This document shows positions 48,797 through 56,453 of a stretch of DNA of 64,000 nucleotides, one piece after another. Every line of letters begins with the position of its first letter. The first letter of the stretch is position 1. A model generated the notes under the pieces. That model made no database searches. It saw only the letters and a program-made list of their open reading frames with translations, and was not told the DNA's origin. The DNA comes from Microbacterium abyssi (GTDB lineage Bacteria > Actinomycetota > Actinomycetes > Actinomycetales > Microbacteriaceae), in NCBI RefSeq assembly GCF_015277895.1, contig NZ_CP063815.1, positions 434,001 through 498,000 on the forward strand, read 5' to 3'. Made by a program: the position numbers and the translations under genes.

Positions 48797-50153
48797 CGAA
48801 TCTGTCGCCCGCCGGCTGCGCAGCGAGGGCTACGACCGCTGGATGCGCAACCTCGCGTCGACGGGATACTGTCACAACCCGGTGCGGCTCGTGGGCTCCT
48901 CCACGACGCTGCGCGAGGCATCCGGCGAAGTGCTGTCGGAGTACGCATCAGCGAACGAACCAGACGGCGTCACCTTCACTCGTTGCGGCAACCGCCGCGC
49001 GACCCGCTGCGAGTCGTGCAGTCACGAGTACAAGGGCGACACCTGGCACATGATCATGGCGGGTGCCGCTGGCGGCATGAAGGACGTCCCGGAGGATGTC
49101 TCCGAGCATCCGATGGTCTTCCTGACGCTGACGGCGCCCTCCTTCGGGACGGTGCATTCGACCGCCACCGATCGGCGCAGCGGGGTCTGCGAGCATGGCA
49201 ACCCGACCGGATGCCGTTGCCACCACGACGACGATGATCCTCGTCGGGGCGATGCCGTTTGCGCTCAGTGCTATGACTATGCGGGTCACATCGCGTGGCA
49301 GTTCCACGCTCCTGAGTTGTGGCGACGGTTCACGATTCGGCTCAGGCGTGAACTGGCTCGCTCCCTCGGGATGACCCAGCGCGTAGCTGCTCGCGTCGTG
49401 CGTCTGCAGTTCGCAAAGGTCGCCGAGTTCCAGCGACGGGGCGTCGTGCACTTTCATGCGATCGTCCGGTTGGACGGTGTCCATCCCGAGCAGATGTTTC
49501 CCGTCCCTCCTGTCGCCGTAACCACCGAGCATCTCGTCGCTGCCGTCCACGCTGCGGTCCGTAAGACCTCGGTCACGGCCGCGCCGCTTCCGGGCGACGA
49601 ACATGCTCGAGTTCTTCACTGGGGCAAGCAATTCGATGTCCGACCAATCGTCCGTCGGGAGGGACTTGACGGTTCTCTCTCGGATCGTGCAGTCGCTGCG
49701 TACATCGCTAAGTACGCGACGAAGGCGACCGAAGACCTCGAGCCGACAGGCGAAGGACGAGATCACATCAAGCGCATCAAGTCGATGGTTCGCGACCTCG
49801 CCACTCAAGTCGATCCGGATGGGCCATACACGCAGCTTCATCGCTGGGACGGGATGCTCGGATTCCGCGGACACTTCTCGACCAAGTCGCGCCGGTACTC
49901 GGTGACGCTCAGCTCGCTCCGTGGTGCGCGTCGCACGTGGAGGTTGAAGCACCTGCTCGCCAAGACCAAACCGACCGAGGAGATTGCACCTGACGAGGTG
50001 CTCGTCATCGGCTCATGGTCGTACGCAGGCATGGGCTGGCTCACTGACGGTGACCGAGCGCTCGCGACAGAGGCCGCCGAAGCAGCGCGACAGTGGCGCC
50101 AGCACCGCGCTCACGATCGAAAGAACCCACCCAACGAAAGGAGTACGACATGA
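48786..50153 (+). CDS. repSA: RepSA-type rolling-circle replication initiator
   Basis: 455 residues from ATG 48786. Cys-rich N-terminal fingers with C-G-N-R-R-A-T-R-C-E-S-C and later C-E-H-G-N, the HUH motif H-F-H in V-V-H-F-H-A, and Y-I-A-K-Y with the likely catalytic tyrosine. These are hallmarks of the RepSA family of pSAM2-type AICEs, which nick the double-strand origin. No origin could be picked out by eye. The rep stop is shared with the Xis ATG (ATGA). Confidence 0.87.
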   Translation: MLLDESVARRLRSEGYDRWMRNLASTGYCHNPVRLVGSSTTLREASGEVLSEYASANEPDGVTFTRCGNRRATRCESCSHEYKGDTWHMIMAGAAGGMKDVPEDVSEHPMVFLTLTAPSFGTVHSTATDRRSGVCEHGNPTGCRCHHDDDDPRRGDAVCAQCYDYAGHIAWQFHAPELWRRFTIRLRRELARSLGMTQRVAARVVRLQFAKVAEFQRRGVVHFHAIVRLDGVHPEQMFPVPPVAVTTEHLVAAVHAAVRKTSVTAAPLPGDEHARVLHWGKQFDVRPIVRREGLDGSLSDRAVAAYIAKYATKATEDLEPTGEGRDHIKRIKSMVRDLATQVDPDGPYTQLHRWDGMLGFRGHFSTKSRRYSVTLSSLRGARRTWRLKHLLAKTKPTEEIAPDEVLVIGSWSYAGMGWLTDGDRALATEAAEAARQWRQHRAHDRKNPPNERSTT

Positions 50154-50386
50154 CCATCCAGACGCTCATCGAAGACACCGAGATCGTCGAGCACGTCGAG
50201 CAGAACGACTATTTGACCCGTCGCGAGGCAGCCTCACTCTGCCGCGTGCCGCTGTCTACGTTCGACTCGCTGCGCAGGCAGAACCGCTTCCCGTTCCCGG
50301 ACGCGCACATGGGCAAGCACATGCTGTGGCGGGCGTCGACGGTCGCCGCCTTCCTCGAGGCGGGAGGGACTGGCCGTGTCGGCTGA
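50150..50386 (+). CDS. xis: Excisionase (Xis), AlpA/MerR-like
   Basis: 78 residues from ATG 50150, after AAAGGAG. Y-L-T-R-R-E-A-A-S-L-C-R-V-P-L-S-T-F is a MerR/AlpA-type winged-helix start; the rest is short, as in other AICE excisionases. It bends DNA at the attachment site and directs integrase to excision. Overlaps the integrase start by 11 bp. Confidence 0.87.
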   Translation: MTIQTLIEDTEIVEHVEQNDYLTRREAASLCRVPLSTFDSLRRQNRFPFPDAHMGKHMLWRASTVAAFLEAGGTGRVG

Positions 50387-51497
50387 TCGTGACGCACGGA
50401 TCGACCCGAAGACGCGTCGGCCGCTCCCGGAGGGGATTCGGTTCCGCAAGGATCGGGGCAAGTATCAAGTGCGGGTGTGGGGGATCGGGCTTAACGGGGA
50501 GCAGCGCGAGCGGAGCTTCTATGCCGACACCCTCGCGGCGGCCAAGAAGATTCGCAATGAGTCTGTAGTCCGGAATCACCCGGACGGCGACATGACGCTT
50601 GCTCAGTGGCACAGGCGGTACTGGCCTGTGCTTCAGGGCAGCATTCGCGCATCGACTGCTCGCGCCTACGAGCGTGGCTGGCGTCTGCGGGTCAAACCTT
50701 GGCTGGGGCACATCAAACTCGAGAACCTGACGGCCGGGAAGATCGAAGAGGCCATGGCGGGGTGGACGGGCCAGTCGTCGACGCTCATCGATGCTCTCTC
50801 GGTGCTGAGTCGCCTACTCGACGGCGCGGTCCGTGCGCGACTGGTGCCGCTAAATCAAGCACGGCTTGCGCGGCGTCCGAGGTCGGATACGTCGATTAGC
50901 TTGCGGTCTCGGGCACTGACTGCCGCGGAAGTACCGATCCTTCTGGCTGCGATCGATGATGTGCACTACCGGCGCTACATCGCCTCCCTCGTCTATACCG
51001 GCATGCGTGCCAACGAGGCGACGGCGCTGCGCATCGAGGATGTCGATCTTGCGCACCGAACGATTCATGTGCGCCGCGCTTTCAGCATTGGTGCGGATGG
51101 CCTAGGCGTGGAACTGACTCCGAAGGGGCATACGGAGCGAGATGTTCCGATACCGACGCCACTCGTTGCTTTGTTGACGGATGCCATGTCGGGCAAGCGT
51201 CGCGGCGACCTTCTCTTCACCGGACCGAGGGGCGGGCGAATCAACGCTTCCAACGTCCGGCGTGCGGTCGACTGGAAGACGCTGCGTAGAAAGCTGTACC
51301 GGGACGATCTACGTATCCACGATCTGCGGCACACCTTCGCGACCATGATGTTCGACGCTGGGGCGTCCGCGAACGACGTGCAAGCCATCCTCGGCCACTC
51401 GACCATGCAGATGACCGAGCGCTACAGCCGGGCTCGCTCCGATGCTGCCCAGCGCGCTGCGGCCGCAATTGACTCTCTGTTCGGCAAGGGGGAGTGA
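50376..51497 (+). CDS. int: Tyrosine site-specific integrase
   Basis: 373 residues from GTG 50376 inside the xis 3' end. N-terminal AP2-like/SAM-like DNA-binding part (about 20-150), then the catalytic domain: R in T-G-M-R-A-N-E, H-D-L-R-H-T-F-A (HxxR), G-H-S-T-M-Q-M-T and tyrosine in E-R-Y-S-R. It integrates the element at the 3' end of tRNA-Phe. About 2 kb of extra genes lie between it and attR, more than usual. Confidence 0.95.
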   Translation: MSADRDARIDPKTRRPLPEGIRFRKDRGKYQVRVWGIGLNGEQRERSFYADTLAAAKKIRNESVVRNHPDGDMTLAQWHRRYWPVLQGSIRASTARAYERGWRLRVKPWLGHIKLENLTAGKIEEAMAGWTGQSSTLIDALSVLSRLLDGAVRARLVPLNQARLARRPRSDTSISLRSRALTAAEVPILLAAIDDVHYRRYIASLVYTGMRANEATALRIEDVDLAHRTIHVRRAFSIGADGLGVELTPKGHTERDVPIPTPLVALLTDAMSGKRRGDLLFTGPRGGRINASNVRRAVDWKTLRRKLYRDDLRIHDLRHTFATMMFDAGASANDVQAILGHSTMQMTERYSRARSDAAQRAAAAIDSLFGKGE

Positions 51498-51694
51498 TGA
51501 ACGCTCGCGACGATCTCGAGCGCCTGCTCGCGAACCCTGAATGCTATGCGATCCTCGTCAACGCGCTGGAGGACTACGCCGGAACGCTGAGAGGTCACGT
51601 TGAGACCTTCGTGAACGAGGCTGAAGCTGCGTACTTCGAGCGGTGCATTCAACACGTAGAGGTGCTGCGGGACGTGTTCGAGCGCTGGCCGTGA
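51497..51694 (+). CDS. Small hypothetical protein after integrase
   Basis: 65 residues from ATG 51497, overlapping the integrase stop by one base (TGATG). Helical, acidic, with no known family; contains N-E-A-E-A-A-Y-F-E-R-C. Coupled to int but of unknown role. Confidence 0.5.
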   Translation: MNARDDLERLLANPECYAILVNALEDYAGTLRGHVETFVNEAEAAYFERCIQHVEVLRDVFERWP

Positions 51695-51788
51695 TCTTTC
51701 TTCGGAGTCCGGTGTCCGCGAACCGCTGATTCGACGGCTTATATGAGGAAGGCGCGAGAGGAGCGCCCACAACAAGGAGGAGGATCTC

Positions 51789-52265
51789 ATGGGACATTGG
51801 CTGCGAGTAGTCGTGAAGGTGTCGAACAACGTTGGCGATGTGCAGGGGTGGCTGGTCGGCCCCGATACTGAGCTTGAGGTGATTCCCGGGGCAGGAGATC
51901 TTCTCTCGTTTGACGACGATCGAGCAGCCGCGCTAAGCACAGTCCTCGGCTCGGGTCCGTTCGTGGTTCAGGCGCGACACTTCCGGACCGCTGTCGAGAA
52001 GCGCGACGGCCTGGCGGCTCGCATCGTTGTGGGTGCGAGGGCGGAGGAGCAGCTTGAATTGCTTCGACGCAGGGACGAGTGGCTTGACTTCTCGACCGCA
52101 GCGGTCGGGTGTGTGTACGGAGGCTGCGTACGAGACCGGAAGCGGGAAGCGGACAGCGCACTCTGGACCTGCACGACATCGGGTCACAACCTTTGCCTCA
52201 GTTGCGATCGTCCGGTTCGCGGGTCGATGGCCTTCTGCGCTTACCATGATGCATCCGAGTTCTGA
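51789..52265 (+). CDS. Hypothetical protein with C-terminal Cys/His cluster
   Basis: 158 residues, with an excellent AAGGAGGAGG site. The C-terminal 50 residues contain C-V-Y-G-G-C-V, W-T-C-T-T-S-G-H-N-L-C-L-S-C and F-C-A-Y-H, a likely zinc-binding cluster. N-terminal half is an unremarkable beta-like domain. No family recognised. Carried between int and attR, so part of the element's cargo. Confidence 0.6.
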   Translation: MGHWLRVVVKVSNNVGDVQGWLVGPDTELEVIPGAGDLLSFDDDRAAALSTVLGSGPFVVQARHFRTAVEKRDGLAARIVVGARAEEQLELLRRRDEWLDFSTAAVGCVYGGCVRDRKREADSALWTCTTSGHNLCLSCDRPVRGSMAFCAYHDASEF

Positions 52266-52295
52266 CCGCCACGTTGGCGATGACGGGGAGCGAAT

Positions 52296-53015
52296 GTGAG
52301 CGACTTCGACTTCGACGCGATCGACTTCGTGACGAGTGACCACCACTTCGGTCACGCACGGATCAGCGAACTCGCCGGCCGGCCTTTCTCGTCGGTCGAT
52401 GAGATGAACGCTGTGATGATCGAACGATGGAATGCGCTCGTGAAGCCGGATGAGGTAGTGCTGCACCTCGGGGATCTTGCCCTCGGCCCTATCGAGCAGA
52501 GCGTCGGACTCACGTCGCGGCTGAACGGCAAGCGCCTTCTCGTCCCGGGGAATCATGACCGTGTCTCCCCAGCGACGCAGTCGAACCGGGCGATTGAGCG
52601 ATTTCGACCGATCTACGAGGACGCTGGCTGGACGGTTCTTCCTGAGGTTGTCGAGGGCACGCGTCACGGCGCACGGCTCCTGGCCTCACACTATCCGTAT
52701 GCGGGCGACAGCACCGGCGTCGAGCGTCACAGTTCGCATCGTCCCGCCGACGCCGGTATTCCGCTGATCCACGGACACACGCACGAGAACGACTTCGGGC
52801 CGCATGGCTCGCACGAGTTTCACGTCGGTGTAGATGCCTTCGGCTTCGCGCCGATCCAGTTCGAACTGATCGACGCTTGGCTCGAAGACTTGCGCCGCGA
52901 AGAAGAGAGCATCGCTGCGATCGTGCGTGAACGTACGGTTGCAGGCGAGAGTACCCCGCTGGATGAGCTGGCCCGCGAGTTTGGTGTCGATCTCGGCGGG
53001 GGAGACGCAGTCTAG
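52296..53015 (+). CDS. Calcineurin-like metallophosphoesterase
   Basis: 239 residues with the full phosphoesterase metal-site set: S-D-H-H-F-G-H (motif I), G-D-L-A (II), G-N-H-D (III), S-H-Y-P near the middle and G-H-T-H (IV/V). Close in size to phage- and ICE-borne phosphoesterases of unknown substrate. It could act on nucleotides or nucleic acid ends. Position inside the element right arm suggests cargo; a role in counter-defence is only speculation. Confidence 0.82.
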   Translation: MSDFDFDAIDFVTSDHHFGHARISELAGRPFSSVDEMNAVMIERWNALVKPDEVVLHLGDLALGPIEQSVGLTSRLNGKRLLVPGNHDRVSPATQSNRAIERFRPIYEDAGWTVLPEVVEGTRHGARLLASHYPYAGDSTGVERHSSHRPADAGIPLIHGHTHENDFGPHGSHEFHVGVDAFGFAPIQFELIDAWLEDLRREEESIAAIVRERTVAGESTPLDELAREFGVDLGGGDAV

Positions 53016-53072
53016 GATTGCTCGATCTCGGAGGGTTACGCTTCAGTGCGTCCCGAGGTAGCCTGCCAGGTT

Positions 53073-53318
53073 ATGAAAAAACACGAAGCTACCACGGTCG
53101 AGATCGACGGTGAGATCCACGAAGTCATCTTCGTTGGTGATCTCAGCGATGCGGAGCGGGCCGCTCAAGATATTCCCCCGAGGGGAACGAAGTGTGCCTG
53201 TGATCGCTGCACATGCGAGAACGAGGGTGATGCCGGAACCATCGAACACCCGATATGCGGATGCTGTCGTGCCGACTGTCCAGACGTGCATCCCGACGCC
53301 GAGATCAACGCAAAATGA
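53073..53318 (+). CDS. Small Cys-rich protein, metallothionein-like
   Basis: 81 residues from ATG 53073 (an in-frame GTG at 53046 is the alternative). The C-terminal half has K-C-A-C-D-R-C-T-C and C-G-C-C-R-A-D-C: eight cysteines in CxC/CC pairs within about 31 residues, the usual look of a metal-binding thiolate cluster. N-terminal half is acidic with no cysteines. Could bind zinc or copper. Not a known metallothionein by any search. Confidence 0.6.
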   Translation: MKKHEATTVEIDGEIHEVIFVGDLSDAERAAQDIPPRGTKCACDRCTCENEGDAGTIEHPICGCCRADCPDVHPDAEINAK

Positions 53319-53403
53319 GGGGCAACCGGCCCCAGACCGGCCCAAGCGCCTCTGACGGGCCTGCTCTGGTGGGATTCGCTCGCTCAACGATCGGCGTGAG
53401 TCT

Positions 53404-53426
53404 GGGCCCTTCGATAAGCTCAGGGA
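53404..53426. repeat. REP-like repeat (CTTCGATAAGCTCAGGG type)
   Basis: Complement reads CTGAGCTTATCGAAGGG, matching the repeat at 20,466-20,482 in 15 of 17 bases. Lies between the Cys-rich gene and the tRNA terminator; the remaining 213-base gap holds nothing else that I can support. Confidence 0.5.
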
Positions 53427-53471
53427 CCTAAGCCGCCGACTCTGGAAACCCGCCCCCATCAGGGCAAAGCA

Positions 53472-53505
53472 AAACCCCCGCCATGTAGAAGCTAGGCGAG
53501 GGTTT
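53472..53505 (-). terminator. Terminator of the tRNA operon, carried by the element
   Basis: AAACCCCCGCC (53472-53482) pairs with GGCGAGGGTTT (53495-53505) with one mismatch; read leftward the stem ends in GGGGGTTTTGCTTT. Located just past tRNA-Phe; probably supplied by the element to replace the terminator at 38,194. Confidence 0.75.
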
Positions 53506-53531
53506 CTAGGATCACTGTAATGATGACCCCT

Positions 53532-53575
53532 GTGGCTCCGACGGGCGTCGATCCCGTGACCTCACGATTTTCAGT
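53532..53575. repeat. attR (44-bp direct repeat within tRNA-Phe)
   Basis: Identical to attL 38227-38270; covers the 3' half of the intact tRNA-Phe, including the anticodon arm and the T-arm. Confidence 0.93.
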
Positions 53576-53605
53576 CGTGCGCTCTACCAACTGAGCTACA
53601 GAGCC
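53533..53605 (-). tRNA. tRNA-Phe (anticodon GAA)
   Basis: 73 nt, intact cloverleaf on the minus strand: acceptor GGCTCTG/CGGAGCC with one G-U pair, D-arm AGCTCAGTTGGTAGAGC, anticodon loop CTGAAAA, T-arm with the GGATCGAC loop region. Discriminator A; no CCA encoded. Target site of the AICE; the element restores its 3' half exactly. Confidence 0.97.
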
Positions 53606-53677
53606 ATGCGGCACATCGTAAATCCGCCGCATCCTAGACGAAAGGCCCTCTTCGAAAAAAGGGCCCGTCGCATAGAG

Positions 53678-53751
53678 CGACCCTGACGGGACTTGAACCC
53701 GCGACCTCCGCCGTGACAGGGCGGCACGCTAACCAACTGCGCTACAGGGCC
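53678..53751 (-). tRNA. tRNA-Asp (anticodon GTC)
   Basis: 74 nt on the minus strand. Acceptor GGCCCTG/CAGGGTC with one G-U pair, anticodon GTC in CCTGTCACG, T-loop TTCAAGT, discriminator G as in tRNA-Asp. Second gene of the leftward Glu-Asp-Phe group. Confidence 0.96.
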
Positions 53752-53777
53752 ATACTTTTAAATTGTATCGGATGGAG

Positions 53778-53850
53778 TGACCCCAACGGGATTCGAACCC
53801 GTGCTACCGCCGTGAAAGGGCGGCGTCCTAGGCCGCTAAACGATGGGGCC
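53778..53850 (-). tRNA. tRNA-Glu (anticodon TTC)
   Basis: 73 nt on the minus strand. Acceptor GGCCCCA pairs with TGGGGTC, anticodon TTC in CTTTCAC, T-loop TTCGAAT. First gene of the leftward Glu-Asp-Phe group; the 209 bases upstream (to 54,059) hold its promoter region and the M23 gene's promoter but no further gene that I can see. Confidence 0.96.
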
Positions 53851-54001
53851 GAAGGGCGTCCCGGGGGACTTCCTTGCCGACGCTCAAGCATAAAGGATGA
53901 CGCGGCGAAAACACCAATCGAGGGCGAGCCTGCTGGCCGCCCGGGCGTTTCGGGAGGACGATGGACGGTGCGCAGTGCGACCGCTCGACAGGAATTTCTT
54001 G

Positions 54002-54029
54002 TTGCGGATGTTAAAGATGTTGTTAGTGT
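54002..54029 (+). promoter_or_regulatory. Candidate promoter of the M23 peptidase gene
   Basis: TTGCGG (54002-54007), 16 bases, TAGTGT (54024-54029). A start site near 54,036 would favour GTG 54060 as the start codon. Confidence 0.4.
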
Positions 54030-54059
54030 GGCATGTGTGATTTCGGCGGAAGGGGCCGT

Positions 54060-55451
54060 GTGAACGTGGAGCAGTCCGCCGTGGATGCTGCGCTCGAAGC
54101 AGGGGACTCCTGTGGCTGCGCGCCCAGCATCGCCGAGCGCCGTACCCTCTGGGGCAAAGGTGCACTCACCCGCCGTAACGCCCTCGGGCTCGGCGCGATC
54201 GGCGTCGTCGCTATCAGTGCTTTCGGGATCGGTTCCGGCATCAATGCCGCATACGCCGCCGACTACCCGAGCTGGGATGACGTCCAGCGGGCCAAGAAGA
54301 ACGAGGCGTCGAAGGCCGCCGAGGTCTCCCGCATCAAGGGTCTGATCCAGTCGCTCGCCCAGCGCGTCACCGAGACCCAGGCCGCGGCCGAAGCCGCCGC
54401 CGCCGAGTACTACGAAGCGCAGCAGGAGTACTTCGCCGCCATCGCCACCGCAGAGTCGCTGCAAGCGCAGGCCGATGAGCAGGCGCTGCTCGCCGACGAC
54501 TCCGCACGCAAAGCAGGCCAGGTGGCCACCCAGCTATACCGCAACGGCGGGGACGACACGGCCCTCGAGCTCTTCTTCGCCGGCTCGGCGACCAACGCCG
54601 ACGACCTGCTCTCGCGCCTCGGCACGATGGACAAGCTCCTCGAATACAACCAGTCGGTGTACGACGACGCCGTCGCCGCACGCAACTCGGCACAGGCCCT
54701 CAGCGACCAGGCCGTCGTCGCCCGCGACGAGCGCGATCGCCTGCAGAAGGTCGCCGAAGAGAAGATGGTCGCGGCCCAGGAGGCCGCTCAGGCCGCTCAG
54801 GCCGCGCTCGACGAGCAGTCCGCGAACCTCGAGACGCTGAAGGCTCAGCTGGAAGCGCTGCAGAGCAACACCAGCAAGACGGTCGCCGAGTACCAGGAAG
54901 GCGTTCGCGTCCGCAAAGCCGAAGAAGCGCGGCGGCGGGCTGCGGCCGCGGCTGCTGCCGCCAAGGCCGCGGAGGAAGCCGCGAAGAACAACGGCGGCGG
55001 CGGTGGCGGAGGCGGTTCTGCCGGTAGCGGCGGCTGGGTCCGCCCGCACGGCGGTTACCGTTCCTCGGGTTACGGCCCGCGCTCGCAGCAGTGCAACAAC
55101 AACGGCTGCTCGTCCAGCTGGCACTACGGCGTCGACCTCGCCAACGGCTGCGGCGCCCCGATCTACGCGGCGCACTCCGGCACCGTGGACTACGCCGGCC
55201 TCAACGGCGGCTGGACCTGGGGCTACGGCAACTACATCCGCATCCAGCACGGCGGCGGCGTCGGCACCGGCTACGGACACCTGAGCAGCATCGCGGTGCG
55301 CTACGGGCAGCGGGTCAACGCCGGACAGGTCATCGGATACTCGGGCAACACCGGCGGGTCCTTCGGCTGCCACCTCCACTTCGAGGTCTACATCAACGGC
55401 GGGTACACGAACCCGATCAACTTCATGGCGGCGCGCGGCATCTCGGTCTGA
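54060..55451 (+). CDS. Exported M23 (LytM-type) peptidoglycan peptidase with coiled coil
   Basis: 463 residues from GTG 54060 (GGAAGGGG upstream; an ATG at 54033 lies on the likely transcription start). A twin-arginine-like signal (T-R-R-N-A-L-G-L-G, ending A-Y-A) leads to a long Ala/Glu/Gln coiled coil (about 75-300), a Gly/Ser linker and an M23 domain: H-Y-G-V-D-L-A-N-G (zinc H and D) and H-L-H-F-E (zinc H). Layout as in NlpC-partner or EnvC/RipA-like hydrolases that act at division. It probably cuts or activates cutting of cell-wall peptides. Confidence 0.9.
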   Translation: MNVEQSAVDAALEAGDSCGCAPSIAERRTLWGKGALTRRNALGLGAIGVVAISAFGIGSGINAAYAADYPSWDDVQRAKKNEASKAAEVSRIKGLIQSLAQRVTETQAAAEAAAAEYYEAQQEYFAAIATAESLQAQADEQALLADDSARKAGQVATQLYRNGGDDTALELFFAGSATNADDLLSRLGTMDKLLEYNQSVYDDAVAARNSAQALSDQAVVARDERDRLQKVAEEKMVAAQEAAQAAQAALDEQSANLETLKAQLEALQSNTSKTVAEYQEGVRVRKAEEARRRAAAAAAAAKAAEEAAKNNGGGGGGGGSAGSGGWVRPHGGYRSSGYGPRSQQCNNNGCSSSWHYGVDLANGCGAPIYAAHSGTVDYAGLNGGWTWGYGNYIRIQHGGGVGTGYGHLSSIAVRYGQRVNAGQVIGYSGNTGGSFGCHLHFEVYINGGYTNPINFMAARGISV

Positions 55452-55464
55452 GCGTCCCCCGCTA

Positions 55465-55508
55465 CGAAGAAGCCCTCGGCCGCGATCGCGCAGCCGAGGG
55501 CTTCTTCG
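55465..55508. terminator. Bidirectional intrinsic terminator
   Basis: Perfect 16-bp stem CGAAGAAGCCCTCGGC / GCCGAGGGCTTCTTCG (55465-55480, 55493-55508), 12-base loop; sits between the convergent M23 and pyrophosphatase genes. Confidence 0.88.
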
Positions 55509-55520
55509 TGTCCGGAGAGG

Positions 55521-56012
55521 TCAGTGACCCTGCTCGCCGAAGCGGGCGATCGACTCGTCGAGGATGCGCTGCGCCTCGGCGGCGTTGCCCCACTCGTCGA
55601 CCTTGACCCACTTGTTCGGCTCGAGGTCCTTGTAGTGCTCGAAGAAGTGCGCGATCTCTTTCTTCGTGTACTCGGCCAGGTCGTCGACGTCCTGGATGTG
55701 CGACCAGCGCGGGTCCTTGCTCAGCACGGCGACGAGCTTGTCGTCTCCGCCGGCTTCGTCGCTCATCTTCAGCACGGCGACGGGGCGGACCTCGACGACC
55801 ACGCCGGGGTAGATCGCGTGGTCGAGCAGCACGAGCACGTCGAGCGGGTCGCCGTCCTCGCCGAGCGTGTTGTCGAAGTAGCCGTAGTCGGCCGGGTAAC
55901 CGAAGGTCGTGTACAGAACGCGGTCGAGGTGGACCCGCCCGGTCTCGTGGTCGACCTCGTACTTGACGCGGCTGCCGCGCGGAATCTCGATGACGGCGTC
56001 GTGTGCGCCCAT
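55521..56012 (-). CDS. ppa: Inorganic pyrophosphatase
   Basis: 163 residues from ATG 56012. Family I core: I-P-R-G-S-R-V-K-Y-E, Y-P-A-D-Y-G-Y, and the D-G-D-P-L-D-V-L-V-L metal site. Hydrolyses PPi to phosphate in the cytoplasm, driving biosynthesis. Length matches bacterial PPases. Single gene, convergent with the M23 peptidase across a strong terminator. Confidence 0.97.
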   Translation of the reverse strand: MGAHDAVIEIPRGSRVKYEVDHETGRVHLDRVLYTTFGYPADYGYFDNTLGEDGDPLDVLVLLDHAIYPGVVVEVRPVAVLKMSDEAGGDDKLVAVLSKDPRWSHIQDVDDLAEYTKKEIAHFFEHYKDLEPNKWVKVDEWGNAAEAQRILDESIARFGEQGH

Positions 56013-56055
56013 GCGTGTGCTCCTCAGAAATGACGGTTGGATGCCGCGGACAAGC

Positions 56056-56388
56056 CTACCTGCGTGCGCGCAGCAGCAGTTTCTCGAGCGGGTCCGACAG
56101 CGCGACCAGCAACAGCGCGAAGTACCCGATGCAGGGGAGCGGTGTCCATCTGACCGAGCATCGCCGTCGGCACCGGCAGCCACACGATGGTCAGCATCCA
56201 TGCGACTGTGATCCACAGCAGCGCTGCCCGCTGTGCTCGACGAGGAATTCGCCGGTGTCCGTGCCGGCGTCCGCTGCCTCCGAGACCGACTCCAGCAACG
56301 GCAGGATCAGCAGGGTCATCGCGATCGCCACAACGGCATCGACGAACGCCTTCAATCGCTCCGGTGCGAACGTCGCCTGGTCGGTCAC
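56056..56388 (-). pseudogene. Degraded TMEM175-family potassium-channel gene
   Basis: From GTG 56388 the first frame gives a normal TMEM175 first span (E-R-L-K-A-F-V-D-A-V-V-A-I-A-M-T) and then breaks near V-E-H-S-G-Q. Homology continues in a second frame as L-L-W-I-T-V-A-W-M-L-T-I-V-W-L-P, then in a third as Y-F-A-L-L-L-V-A-L-S-D-P-L-E-K-L. Intact bacterial members are about 200 residues; here two internal deletions with frame changes leave about 110 codons. Probably non-functional. Fills the whole 440-base interval between ppa and tilS. Confidence 0.75.
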
Positions 56389-56453
56389 CCGCTCAGAGTA
56401 CGACCGTGAGGGACGCCGATGGTAGGGGGAGCCCGGTGTCGTAGCGTTGGAGG

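Larger units (their letters stand above)
38227..53575. mobile_element. Integrated AICE (pSAM2-type) in tRNA-Phe, about 15.3 kb
   Basis: Bounded by 44-bp perfect direct repeats, 38227-38270 and 53532-53575, which reproduce the 3' part of the tRNA-Phe gene. Backbone genes: GntR, Pra, TraB/FtsK, lipoprotein, RepSA-type initiator, Xis, tyrosine integrase. This is the module order of actinomycete integrative and conjugative elements, which replicate by rolling circle and move as double-stranded DNA. Cargo: a type ISP restriction enzyme and PrrC/RloC-like ATPase at the left end, and several small genes plus a phosphoesterase at the right end. The 143 bases between attL and the first cargo gene hold only a repeated ACCGGCAC and no gene that I can support. 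Confidence 0.92.

Noticed and set aside
38227..53575. Prophage
   Set aside because: No capsid, tail, terminase or lysis genes; the gene set is that of an AICE.
54950..55030. GC-rich low-complexity run
   Set aside because: It is the Ala/Gly-rich hinge of the M23 peptidase; no structure beyond coding.
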